This document shows positions 6,748 to 13,407 of a DNA stretch of 36,507 nt, one piece after another. The position numbers and the translations under genes were made by a program. Source of the stretch: a virus. The stretch is taken from the IMG/VR virus record IMGVR_UViG_3300046557_000366, positions 1 through 36,507 of that record. One strand, written 5' to 3'. Position 1 is the first letter of the stretch. Every line of letters begins with the position of its first letter. The notes beneath the pieces were generated by a model, which saw only the letters and a program-made list of their open reading frames with translations, had not been told where the DNA came from and ran no database searches.

Positions 6748-7671
6748 ATGAACCACCGCGCCACCCTCGCCGAGCTCGACGCCATGGCGTACGTCATCAT
6801 CCGACCCGCCCCGGCCGCCGACGACAACGACGACTTGGGCACGTACGCCGTTGAGGCCGCCTCACACGGGATGAGCAAGCGCGCCGCCGCGTACGCGCTC
6901 CGCCAGGTTGCCGACCGGTTCGACGCCGACGCCGCGGCCGTGGGCGACCAGCCGCTCGACGCCGACACCATTGCCGAGGCCAACGCCCGCAACGCCCAGC
7001 GCCCGGCCGGCCTCGACGCGCTGCTCGACCACGTCGCCGCGCACCTCGACGACGACCACACCTCCCCCGTTCTCCCCGCCCTCGCCACGGCCCTGCTCGA
7101 CGAGGAGCGCGCACCCACCCCCGTCGCCGCATACGGAGCCGCCCGCATCCTGCTCGCCGAGCACGCCCGCGACCTGTCCGCCATGCTGCGCACCGCCGCG
7201 CACCCGCGCTGCGACTGCTGCCTCGACCAGGCCGCCCGCCTCGCCGAGTACGCCGGACGCCTCGCCCCGCACCTCGCCCCGGCCCGGCCCGTCGACGACG
7301 AGCACCAGGCCGCCGAGCAGCCCGCCCCGCCCATCGGCGCCCGCTACACCAAGCGGCTCAACCCCAACCAGACCGTCACCGTGACCCGCGTATGGCAGGC
7401 CGAGGACGGACACACCGCCGTCGCGTACGAGTGGCGCGACGACAAGCCCGGCCAGTGCGGCAGCGCCTGCCCCATCGACGTGTTCCACCGCGAGTACAGG
7501 CCCGCCGAGGAGCAGCCCGCCGAGCTGTCGTGGAAGGGCCGCGCCGACCACGCCGTCGAGATGTACGCCCGGACCGCCATCGAGCGCGACGACGCCCAGG
7601 CCGAGGCCGCCCAGCTGCGCGCCCGCGTCGCCGAGCTGGAGAAGCGCGACGCCGCCGAGGCCGGCCGATGA
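6748..7671 (+). CDS. Hypothetical protein (307 aa)
   Basis: A 307-aa protein of unknown function with three visible parts. A helical N-terminal region (1-180) contains a Cys trio (HPRCDCCLDQ near residue 152). A small beta-rich module lies at about 195-245 (YTKRLNPNQTVTVTRVW, AVAYEWRDDKPG, FHREYRP). A coiled coil forms the last 35 residues. The motif PVDDEHQA (about residue 180) recurs in the protein at 9258. The start is the ATG after a weak GACAGGA ribosome site; its stop overlaps the next ATG. The beta module looks like a short SH3-like or DNA-mimic-type fold, but that is a guess. Confidence 0.65.
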   Translation: MNHRATLAELDAMAYVIIRPAPAADDNDDLGTYAVEAASHGMSKRAAAYALRQVADRFDADAAAVGDQPLDADTIAEANARNAQRPAGLDALLDHVAAHLDDDHTSPVLPALATALLDEERAPTPVAAYGAARILLAEHARDLSAMLRTAAHPRCDCCLDQAARLAEYAGRLAPHLAPARPVDDEHQAAEQPAPPIGARYTKRLNPNQTVTVTRVWQAEDGHTAVAYEWRDDKPGQCGSACPIDVFHREYRPAEEQPAELSWKGRADHAVEMYARTAIERDDAQAEAAQLRARVAELEKRDAAEAGR

Positions 7672-7910
7672 TCCGCCGCACCGGGTGGCGCTACCTCGCC
7701 CACCGCACCGGCCTGCTGTGCTCCCCATCCCTCCTGTTCCACGACGTGCCGTTCTCGAACCGATGGCACCGCCGCCGCATCGCCGACCGCCACCTCGCCC
7801 GCCTCGCTCGAACCACCGGAGCCCCCGCCGTGACCATCGCCAACGACCCTCAGCGCGACCCCGATTGGTGCTGGACGTGCGGCCGCAAGTGCGGATCCCA
7901 GCCCCACTAG
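7668..7910 (+). CDS. Small basic Cys-containing protein (80 aa)
   Basis: An 80-aa basic protein, coupled to the previous gene by ATGA. It is Arg-rich in the middle (NRWHRRRIADRHLARLAR) and ends with WCWTCGRKCGSQPH, a compact Cys set like half a zinc ribbon. It probably binds nucleic acid or folds around a metal. No family is recognised. A GC-rich hairpin follows. Confidence 0.6.
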   Translation: MIRRTGWRYLAHRTGLLCSPSLLFHDVPFSNRWHRRRIADRHLARLARTTGAPAVTIANDPQRDPDWCWTCGRKCGSQPH

Positions 7911-7922
7911 CCGACATCCACC

Positions 7923-7948
7923 GGGGCGCCGCCGCCGCGCGGCGCCCC
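7923..7948. promoter_or_regulatory. GC-rich intergenic hairpin
   Basis: A perfect 10-bp stem (GGGGCGCCGC / GCGGCGCCCC) with a 6-nt loop lies between 7910 and the gene at 7971. No T tract. It belongs to the same class as the hairpins at 2414, 3250, 11134 and 36179. Confidence 0.6.
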
Positions 7949-7970
7949 CGCACCACCGGGAGCCCACCCC

Positions 7971-8462
7971 ATGCCACGCCGCACCATGGCCGAGCGCAAG
8001 CGCCGCGCCGCCGACCGCGACACCCGCCGCGACAGCCTGCTCGTACTCCTCTCCCGCGTCCAACGCGCCGTACCCATCACCCCGGCCGAGGCATCCCTAC
8101 TCCGCGCACACGTCGAGGTCGAGCTCACCGAGTCCAACGAGCTGCGCCGCACCGTCGCCGGACAACAGGACGTCATCCAGCAGCAGGGCCGCCAGCTCGA
8201 CGCCGCACACGAGGCCATCGTCGAGGCCGAGCAGCACGCCGCCGACCGCGACGAGCAGCTGCGCATGTACCTCGCCGTCTACGGGCCCGACGCCATCGAC
8301 CGCACCCGCCGTATCCGCGATGCCTACGACCGGGCCCGCCGACTCTCCGCCACGTGGCGAGTCTCCCGCGACGCCAACACCCGCCACGCCGGATACGAGC
8401 TCGACGCCACCCTCGACAACGCCCCGCGCACCACTGACACCACACCGGAGCAGCAGCCGTGA
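7971..8462 (+). CDS. Hypothetical coiled-coil protein (163 aa)
   Basis: A 163-aa helical protein. The first 25 residues are basic (RKRRAADRDTRRD). A long coiled-coil candidate covers about 48-95 (heptad-like ELRRTVAGQQDVIQQQGRQL). The C-terminus contains another Arg-rich helix. GGGAG lies nine bases before the ATG. The stop overlaps the GTG of the next coiled-coil gene (GTGA), and the two may interact. Function unknown. Confidence 0.65.
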   Translation: MPRRTMAERKRRAADRDTRRDSLLVLLSRVQRAVPITPAEASLLRAHVEVELTESNELRRTVAGQQDVIQQQGRQLDAAHEAIVEAEQHAADRDEQLRMYLAVYGPDAIDRTRRIRDAYDRARRLSATWRVSRDANTRHAGYELDATLDNAPRTTDTTPEQQP

Positions 8463-9082
8463 CCATCGAAGCGCTGAAAGCCCTCGCCACCATCGAGGAC
8501 GCCTTGCCTACCCTCGTACGCTCCCTCGCGGAGGCCGCCCAGTCCGAGGCCGAGCTCGGCCGCGTGCAGCGGAAAGCGTGCGACACCGCCGAGCAGCTAC
8601 GGAACGCCGAGAAGCGCGCCGAGGCCGCCGAGCACCGTGCCCGCCGGTTGGCCAAGGCATGGACGGGCGCCGAGAACGACGTCACCACCACGGCACGCGC
8701 CACCCTCGACGCCGACGCCCGCGCCACCAAGGCCGAGCAGCGCCTCGACACGCACCGCCGCCGCCTCGCCGCCATCCTCGCCCAGCCCGCCGAGACACCC
8801 CTCGAACAGCTCGGCGAGTACGCGGCCCGCACCCTCACCGGCAACGGCGCCCGCCTGCTCGCCGCCGACAAGGCCCTCGCCGCCATGGAGGCCGACCGCA
8901 ACCGGCAGCAGAAGCACGCCACCAAAGCCGCTCAGCGCCTCGACCAGGCCAAGCGCGACGCCGCCGCCGTCGAGCAGGTCGCCGACCGCGCCCGCAAGGC
9001 CGAGCAGCGCGCCGACCAGACCGAGGCCGAGCTCGCCCAGCTGCGCGCCGCCCTCGCCGACCTCGTCCACCAGGAGCACTGA
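8459..9082 (+). CDS. Hypothetical coiled-coil protein (207 aa)
   Basis: A 207-aa protein that is almost wholly helical: two long Ala/Glu/Arg coiled-coil stretches (about 22-105 and 140-203) separated by a short PAETPLEQLGEYAA segment. It starts at a GTG overlapping the preceding stop. Low sequence complexity means distant similarities would be uninformative. It may pair with the product of the gene before it. Function unknown. Confidence 0.65.
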   Translation: MTIEALKALATIEDALPTLVRSLAEAAQSEAELGRVQRKACDTAEQLRNAEKRAEAAEHRARRLAKAWTGAENDVTTTARATLDADARATKAEQRLDTHRRRLAAILAQPAETPLEQLGEYAARTLTGNGARLLAADKALAAMEADRNRQQKHATKAAQRLDQAKRDAAAVEQVADRARKAEQRADQTEAELAQLRAALADLVHQEH

Positions 9083-9085
9083 CCC

Positions 9086-9241
9086 ATGCCCCGGTTCCTG
9101 CTCGGCCTATCGCTCGGCGCCATATCCGGCGCAGGCACCTACGTCCTCACCGGCGAGACGCAGCTCGCCGCCATCGCCGCCGCCATCGCCGCTGTCATCA
9201 CGTGGTGCGGCATCGCCACCATCGCGTTTCTCGACGACTGA
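9086..9241 (+). CDS. Small two-TM membrane protein (51 aa)
   Basis: A 51-aa protein with two hydrophobic stretches (FLLGLSLGAISGAGTYVL and LAAIAAAIAAVITWCGIATI) separated by a TGETQ turn. This is a hairpin membrane protein. It lies in the early region, far from the lysis genes, so a role in host membrane change or superinfection exclusion is as likely as any holin function. The ATG follows the previous stop by three bases. It was found by reading the gap directly. Confidence 0.6.
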   Translation: MPRFLLGLSLGAISGAGTYVLTGETQLAAIAAAIAAVITWCGIATIAFLDD

Positions 9242-9257
9242 TCAGGAGCAGTACTCC

Positions 9258-10115
9258 GTGACTGACACCCTCGACCGCATCGCGCCCCCCGCCGCGCACC
9301 GGGCCGCCGTCGACCTCGCCGCCGTACGCGAGCAGTGGGGCGACCTGCTCGCCGCCATCGAGCAGGCGCCGGCCGCCGAGTGGCCCCCGCGCGACGCCCG
9401 CGACTTCGACCGCCCCGCCCCCGTTGACGACGAGCACCAGGCCGACACCATCGGCCGCATGCCGCTCGTACTGCGCGAGCACCCCGCCCCGCTCAACCTC
9501 GACGCGCTCGACGCCGCCCTCGCCGTCGAGGAGGCCCTGTTCGACACGGCCGACGCCATCGCCGAAGTGGTACAGCGGCCCATCCGAACCGTGCCCATCC
9601 CGACGTACGGCAACCCCGACGCCACCATGCCGGACCCGGACGACGCCGCCGACCCGGCACGGTGGCACTACCAGGCAGCCACCTCGCCCGGCAGCCGCGC
9701 GTATGGGCTCCATTGGGCCGCGGTGTGGCTTGAGGGGCGCGCCCTCGGCGAAGGCACCACCGCGCCGAGGCCGAGCAACACCGTGCACCAGCCCCTGTTT
9801 GCTCCGGTACCGGCCCGCACCCTCGACGACCTCGCCCGCGTCGCCTCGCTCGCCCGTCGCAAGGTCGAGCGAGCCCTCGGCCGCGACGGGCGCACCCTCG
9901 CCCTTGACCGGCCATGCCCGTGGTGCGACGGCCCGCTCACCGGCCGGACGCAGCCGGGGGGCGAACCGTCCGTCACGTGCACGCGGGGCGAGGCGTGCAC
10001 CGCGCCCGTGCTGCTCGACCGAGGCCGGCGGGTATGGCGGGGCGCCGAGCTGGTCGGTTTGTGGACCGCCCTCGACGCGGCCCAGCGCAGGGGCGAGGAG
10101 CAGCCCGCGGCATGA
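9258..10115 (+). CDS. Hypothetical protein with C-terminal zinc ribbon (285 aa)
   Basis: A 285-aa protein of a type common in Streptomyces phages and integrative elements but without known function. The N-terminal part is helical and holds PVDDEHQAD (about 54-62). The middle has proline-rich loops (VPIPTYGNPDATMPDPDD). The C-terminus is a zinc ribbon: CPWCDGPLTGR, then VTCTRGEAC, and a last helix. GTG start with AGGAG nine bases upstream. It is the last gene before a true terminator (10124-10154). Confidence 0.68.
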   Translation: MTDTLDRIAPPAAHRAAVDLAAVREQWGDLLAAIEQAPAAEWPPRDARDFDRPAPVDDEHQADTIGRMPLVLREHPAPLNLDALDAALAVEEALFDTADAIAEVVQRPIRTVPIPTYGNPDATMPDPDDAADPARWHYQAATSPGSRAYGLHWAAVWLEGRALGEGTTAPRPSNTVHQPLFAPVPARTLDDLARVASLARRKVERALGRDGRTLALDRPCPWCDGPLTGRTQPGGEPSVTCTRGEACTAPVLLDRGRRVWRGAELVGLWTALDAAQRRGEEQPAA

Positions 10116-10123
10116 ACGGGCCG

Positions 10124-10154
10124 AGGGGCGCCGGGAGTTGACCGGCGCCCCTTT
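10124..10154 (+). terminator. Intrinsic terminator
   Basis: An 11-bp perfect stem (AGGGGCGCCGG / CCGGCGCCCCT), a 7-nt loop and a short TTT run follow the gene ending at 10115. A new promoter begins a dozen bases later, so this separates two transcription units. Confidence 0.75.
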
Positions 10155-10165
10155 CCCCGACCCCC

Positions 10166-10196
10166 TTGTGTACTAGGTACTGTACTGAGTACAGTA
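10166..10196 (+). promoter_or_regulatory. Promoter overlapped by a palindromic operator
   Basis: TTGTGT (10166-10171), an 18-bp spacer and TACAGT (10190-10195) form a plausible vegetative promoter. The perfect inverted repeat TACTGTAC-TGA-GTACAGTA (10178-10196) covers the spacer and the -10. A related half site (TACTAGGTAC) lies just before it. A protein bound here would block transcription of the gene at 10244. The AT-rich palindrome style fits a GntR-type regulator such as the one encoded at 31456, but that pairing is untested. Confidence 0.6.
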
Positions 10197-10243
10197 GGCG
10201 TTGCCGCTCCACACGGCACCGACCAACCCAGGGAGCAAACCCC

Positions 10244-11125
10244 ATGGACACCTACGCACACGGCTACGGACGCACCGGCCACTACGCCAAGCCCGGCACC
10301 CACACGAGCTACTGCGGCCGCGAGCTCATGCACGAGCCCAACAACGGCATCCGGAACCACATCTGCGCCCCGTGCGCCAAGGCCGAGAAGCGCGACCGCG
10401 TCGCCGCCGAACAGGTCGCCGCCGACCACGCCGTCGACGGCCCGACCCTCGCCGAGCGCGCCGGAGTCCGCTACGCCACCGTTGGCACCGGCCGCCGCGT
10501 CCACTACTCGAACAACGACGACACCCTCTGCGGCCGCGAGGTCTCCGAGTACGTCGACGGTTCCGACCTGCTCGCCCTGTTCAACAAGGGACACGAGCTG
10601 TGCGTACCGTGCGACCGCGCCGCCGAGAAGCGCGCATACGCCCGCTCGCTCGCCGCGACCGTCGAGCAGCCCGCCGCCGAGCAGGCGCCGGCCGAACCCC
10701 TCGCGATCCTGCGCGCCGCCGTCGAGGCCGAGCTCGGCGGCTGGAACACCGACCGCGCCGCCGCCACGCTCAAGGCCGCCGGGGTCGACGTCGCCCGCAG
10801 CACGAGTTGGGGCCTCCTGCGACACCTCGCCATGGCCGAGCACCTGCTCACTGCGAACAGCGAGCCCGGTTGCTTCACCGCCAACGCGGCCGACGTCGCA
10901 TTCGCCACCGCGGCCCGCGCCGTCGACGCCGTCGAGTACGCCGAGCAGACCGGCGCCGCCGTCGAGACTGTCGAGGACGCCGAAGCCCTGTTCGCCGCGC
11001 AGCTGGTCACCGAGGCCGAAGCCACCGCCGGAACGTGGCGCGGCGAGTGGATCGGCCAGGCCGCCGCCGACGACGCCCTGTTCACCCTCACCCCCGACCG
11101 CGAACAGGGCGCCCTGTTCGCGTAA
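10244..11125 (+). CDS. Protein with two tandem zinc-binding modules (293 aa)
   Basis: A 293-aa protein whose first 130 residues contain the same module twice: HYAKPGTHTSYCGREL ... HICAPCAKAEKR, then VHYSNNDDTLCGREV ... ELCVPCDRAAEKR. In each, one His, a CGRE and a CxxC are in matching places, so each probably binds one zinc. The remaining 160 residues are helical, with a repeated Ala/Glu pattern. Related modules occur singly in many Streptomyces mobile elements. The gene is first in its transcription unit, directly under the palindrome-controlled promoter, with GGGAG before the ATG. Function unknown; DNA or RNA binding is a fair guess. Confidence 0.68.
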   Translation: MDTYAHGYGRTGHYAKPGTHTSYCGRELMHEPNNGIRNHICAPCAKAEKRDRVAAEQVAADHAVDGPTLAERAGVRYATVGTGRRVHYSNNDDTLCGREVSEYVDGSDLLALFNKGHELCVPCDRAAEKRAYARSLAATVEQPAAEQAPAEPLAILRAAVEAELGGWNTDRAAATLKAAGVDVARSTSWGLLRHLAMAEHLLTANSEPGCFTANAADVAFATAARAVDAVEYAEQTGAAVETVEDAEALFAAQLVTEAEATAGTWRGEWIGQAAADDALFTLTPDREQGALFA

Positions 11126-11133
11126 CCCACCCC

Positions 11134-11158
11134 GGCCCGCCCCACACCGGGGCGGGCC
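11134..11158. promoter_or_regulatory. GC-rich intergenic hairpin, twin of the one at 2414
   Basis: A 10-bp stem (GGCCCGCCCC / GGGGCGGGCC) with the loop ACACC. Stem and flanks match the hairpin at 2414-2438 except for one loop base. It lies between genes ending at 11125 and starting at 11179. Confidence 0.7.
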
Positions 11159-11178
11159 CTCGCCGAGGAGAACCCCGT

Positions 11179-11688
11179 ATGAGCACCAGCGACGAGCAGC
11201 CGACCACCGACCACTACCGCCGCACCCCCGAGGACGAACTACCGGCCGCACCCGCCGCGCAGGTCGCCGACATCGACCGCCTGCTCGCCGAGCACGGCGC
11301 CGCTCCGCTCGGCCGGCTTCAATCCAGCCTGCTCGCCGCGGTCGAGCAGTTCGAGCGCGAGCGCCGCGCCGAGCGGATCGCCGCCGGGGCCGACCCGGAC
11401 GAGGACCGCGACCCGTTCGAGCAGGTGCGCGCCATCGCCGACGAGTGGGCCGACACCGCCGACGACGCCGACCGCCGCGCCGCCCTGCTCGACCGCCTCG
11501 CCGACCGCCTCGACACCAGCCAGGTACGGGCGCTGCGCCTCGCTGCCGAGGCCGCCGTCGCCATCACCCCGCGGCTCATCTACGCGGACGCAGACGCAGG
11601 GGTGAACGTCGGCGACACGGCCGCAGACCTCGGCCTCACGCCCTCGTACGTCTACCGCGTCCGGCGCGAGCAGCGCGCGACCAACTGA
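11179..11688 (+). CDS. Protein with C-terminal helix-turn-helix (169 aa)
   Basis: A 169-aa acidic protein. Residues 1-140 are mostly helical, with long Ala/Glu/Arg/Asp stretches. The last 25 residues (GDTAADLGLTPSYVYRVRREQ) have the form of a helix-turn-helix close to sigma region 4 or a resolvase tail. It may regulate transcription; being near the late promoter it is one candidate for a late regulator, on position alone. GAGGAG precedes the ATG. Confidence 0.6.
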   Translation: MSTSDEQPTTDHYRRTPEDELPAAPAAQVADIDRLLAEHGAAPLGRLQSSLLAAVEQFERERRAERIAAGADPDEDRDPFEQVRAIADEWADTADDADRRAALLDRLADRLDTSQVRALRLAAEAAVAITPRLIYADADAGVNVGDTAADLGLTPSYVYRVRREQRATN

Positions 11689-11765
11689 CCCACCACACGC
11701 AAACGGGCCCGCCCGCGACTCCACATCGCGAACAGGCCCTCACCACACCGGGAGCAAACCCCGCC

Positions 11766-12050
11766 ATGGCTAAGCCGAAGACTACCCAGACCGACACCAA
11801 CGCCATCCCCGAGGTAGGCAAGCCGGTCACGGTCCGCGTGCTCGACGAGGGCATGCGCGACGACCTCGCCGTCATCATGCGCACCGGCTGCAACGCGTCC
11901 GACGCCGTACGACAGGCCCTGTACATCGTCGCGAACGCGTATCACGCAGCATGGGCAAGCGGGCACTACCCGCCCGGCACGACGCCCCAGATCCTCGCTC
12001 ACCAGCTCGCCCCGTACGACGCATCAAAGGCCCTTGACCAGGCCGTATGA
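11766..12050 (+). CDS. Ribbon-helix-helix-like DNA-binding protein (94 aa)
   Basis: A 94-aa protein with a basic N-terminus (MAKPKTTQ), then a beta strand PVTVRVLDEGMRDDL and two helices (LAVIMRTGCNASDAVRQALYIV split by a turn). This is the size and pattern of Arc/MetJ-type ribbon-helix-helix proteins, which bind operators as dimers through the strand. The rest is a short tail rich in Tyr/His/Pro. It may regulate middle or late transcription. GGGAG lies upstream of the ATG. Confidence 0.6.
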   Translation: MAKPKTTQTDTNAIPEVGKPVTVRVLDEGMRDDLAVIMRTGCNASDAVRQALYIVANAYHAAWASGHYPPGTTPQILAHQLAPYDASKALDQAV

Positions 12051-12064
12051 CGCCCGCACGACAC

Positions 12065-12099
12065 GCTGCGCCCCGCTGTACGACACGGCGGGGCGCAGC
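12065..12099 (+). terminator. Strong hairpin after the RHH gene
   Basis: A perfect 12-bp stem (GCTGCGCCCCGC / GCGGGGCGCAGC) with an 11-nt loop follows the stop at 12050. There is no T tract, but its position in a 174-nt gap suggests a terminator. I saw no convincing promoter between it and the next gene at 12225. Confidence 0.55.
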
Positions 12100-12224
12100 C
12101 GTATGTCCGGACGCGACACCCGTCGTGCGGGCACAGGCAGCGCCACCGCGCCGACCGCTCTGCAACCATGCGGCACACAGAACCGTCACAGCACATACAT
12201 CCCACCTGCACACGAGGAGCGTTC

Positions 12225-12749
12225 ATGTCGCAGCCGCCCCGCCCGCCGTACCAGCCGCCGCAGCCGCCGCAGTACGTGACGTGGGGACAGCAGCAGCCCG
12301 CGCAGCCCGCCCCGCAGTACCAGCAACCGCCGCACCCGATACCGGCCCCGCCGCGCAAACGCCCTCGGTGGCCCTTTGCCGTCGGTGCCATCGTCGCGGC
12401 GCTGATCGTGGCGGCCGCCGTCGGTGGTTCCGGCGACGACGACCAGGCCGCCACCAAGACCGCGCCGAAGGCCCCCGCGTACAAGGTCATCAACGAGGAC
12501 ACCGGCGGGAAGCAGGGGCGCGCCGACCTGCTCATGCCGAAGGCCACACCCGAGCAGGCCGAGGCCGCCATACGGGACTACGCCAAGCGCATTGACGGGC
12601 CCCGCGCATTCGAGATCGGCACCGTCCGCAGTCGAGACGCCGCCGTCATCGTGTGCCGCGGCGAGTGGCGCGCCGACGACGACGCCGCGCAGATCTACGG
12701 CGGAAAGGCCGGCCTCGCCGTGACGTGCCCCGACCCCAAGCCTCTTTGA
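12225..12749 (+). CDS. Membrane-anchored protein with Pro/Gln-rich N-terminus (174 aa)
   Basis: A 174-aa protein. The first 46 residues are Pro/Gln rich and end in the basic stop PPRKRPR. One membrane segment follows (WPFAVGAIVAALIVAAAVGG). About 105 residues after it would lie outside the cell and include a DLLMPKATPEQAEAAIRDYA helix and two Cys (VICRGEW, VTCPD) that could form a disulphide. The layout is like actinobacterial surface lipoprotein-like or DUF4190-type membrane proteins. In a temperate phage it could alter the host surface or block superinfection; this is inference. GAGGAG precedes the ATG. The late promoter overlaps its stop codon. Confidence 0.65.
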   Translation: MSQPPRPPYQPPQPPQYVTWGQQQPAQPAPQYQQPPHPIPAPPRKRPRWPFAVGAIVAALIVAAAVGGSGDDDQAATKTAPKAPAYKVINEDTGGKQGRADLLMPKATPEQAEAAIRDYAKRIDGPRAFEIGTVRSRDAAVIVCRGEWRADDDAAQIYGGKAGLAVTCPDPKPL

Positions 12750-12774
12750 CCGTGACCTTTCCGTGACCTATCGT
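12746..12774 (+). promoter_or_regulatory. Probable late promoter
   Basis: TTGACC (12746-12751), a 17-bp spacer and TATCGT (12769-12774) match the vegetative consensus well. The spacer holds two direct repeats CCGTGACCT (12750-12758, 12761-12769), possibly an activator or repressor site. Transcription would start near 12781 and enter a folded leader and then a terminator before the terminase genes. Confidence 0.65.
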
Positions 12775-12787
12775 GGAGAGCGGCCCC

Positions 12788-12812
12788 GGCGTGCCCGGAA
12801 ACGGGCGGCGCC
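12788..12812 (+). promoter_or_regulatory. GAAA-tetraloop hairpin in the late leader
   Basis: GCCCG-GAAA-CGGGC (12793-12806) is a hairpin capped by a GNRA tetraloop. Its stem extends through a G.U pair and one bulged G to GGCG/CGCC (12788-12812). It would lie within the first 30 nt of the late transcript, between the promoter and a terminator. The position recalls RNA antitermination sites such as HK022 put, but sequence homology is not claimed. Confidence 0.5.
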
Positions 12813-12824
12813 ATAAGAGACCCG

Positions 12825-12856
12825 AACGCCCCGTCATCCCCCCCGGCGGGGCGTTT
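12825..12856 (+). terminator. Terminator/attenuator ahead of the terminase genes
   Basis: AACGCCCCG pairs with CGGGGCGTT around a 13-nt loop and is followed by one more T. It lies about 50 nt after the predicted late start and 39 nt before the small terminase gene. Late transcription must pass it, so it could be an attenuator, or simply end transcription from upstream units. Confidence 0.65.
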
Positions 12857-12894
12857 CGCATGCCCGCACCCCGCGGCGAGGAGGTGACGCGCCC

Positions 12895-13404
12895 ATGGGC
12901 CGACCCATCACTGACACCGACCGGCGAGCAGTGCGCCGCCACCACGCCGCGGGCATGACCCGCAACGCCATCGCCAAGAAGATCAAGCGCAGTACCTCGA
13001 CCGTTTCGAAGCTCGCCGAGGAGCTCGGCCTCAGCTTCGAGCGAGGGCCCGAGGTCATCGCCGCCACCGAGGCCCGCCGTATCGACCTCGCCGCGCGTCG
13101 CACCCTGCTCGCCGAGCAGCTGCACCAGGACGCCGAGAAGCTGCGCGCCCAACTGTGGGCGCCCACCACGTACGGCGAGTTCGCAGGCAAAGACGGCACG
13201 TGGCAACACGTCGACCTCGACCGCCCGCGGTTCGTAGACCAGCGCCAGATCATCGCCGCGACCGGCACCGCGATTCAGCAGTCACTCAAGCTCGCCCCCG
13301 CCGAGGGTGGCGAGGGAGCCGACCAGGTGCGCTCGATGCTCGGCGCCCTTGGCGAGGCCCTGACCCGCGCAGCCGACGACGACGGGGGCGACGACGGGGG
13401 GTGA
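12895..13404 (+). CDS. terS: Terminase small subunit
   Basis: A 169-aa protein with an N-terminal helix-turn-helix (residues about 7-48: DRRAVRRHHAAGMTRNAIAK followed by IKRSTSTVSKLAEELGL), a central helical region and an acidic Asp/Gly tail. Small terminases recognise the packaging site and form a ring that regulates the large subunit. HTH type, size and position immediately before the large subunit support the call. GAGGAGGTG lies eight or so bases before the ATG, one of the best ribosome sites in the window. The stop is three bases before the next GTG. Confidence 0.8.
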   Translation: MGRPITDTDRRAVRRHHAAGMTRNAIAKKIKRSTSTVSKLAEELGLSFERGPEVIAATEARRIDLAARRTLLAEQLHQDAEKLRAQLWAPTTYGEFAGKDGTWQHVDLDRPRFVDQRQIIAATGTAIQQSLKLAPAEGGEGADQVRSMLGALGEALTRAADDDGGDDGG

Positions 13405-13407
13405 CGC

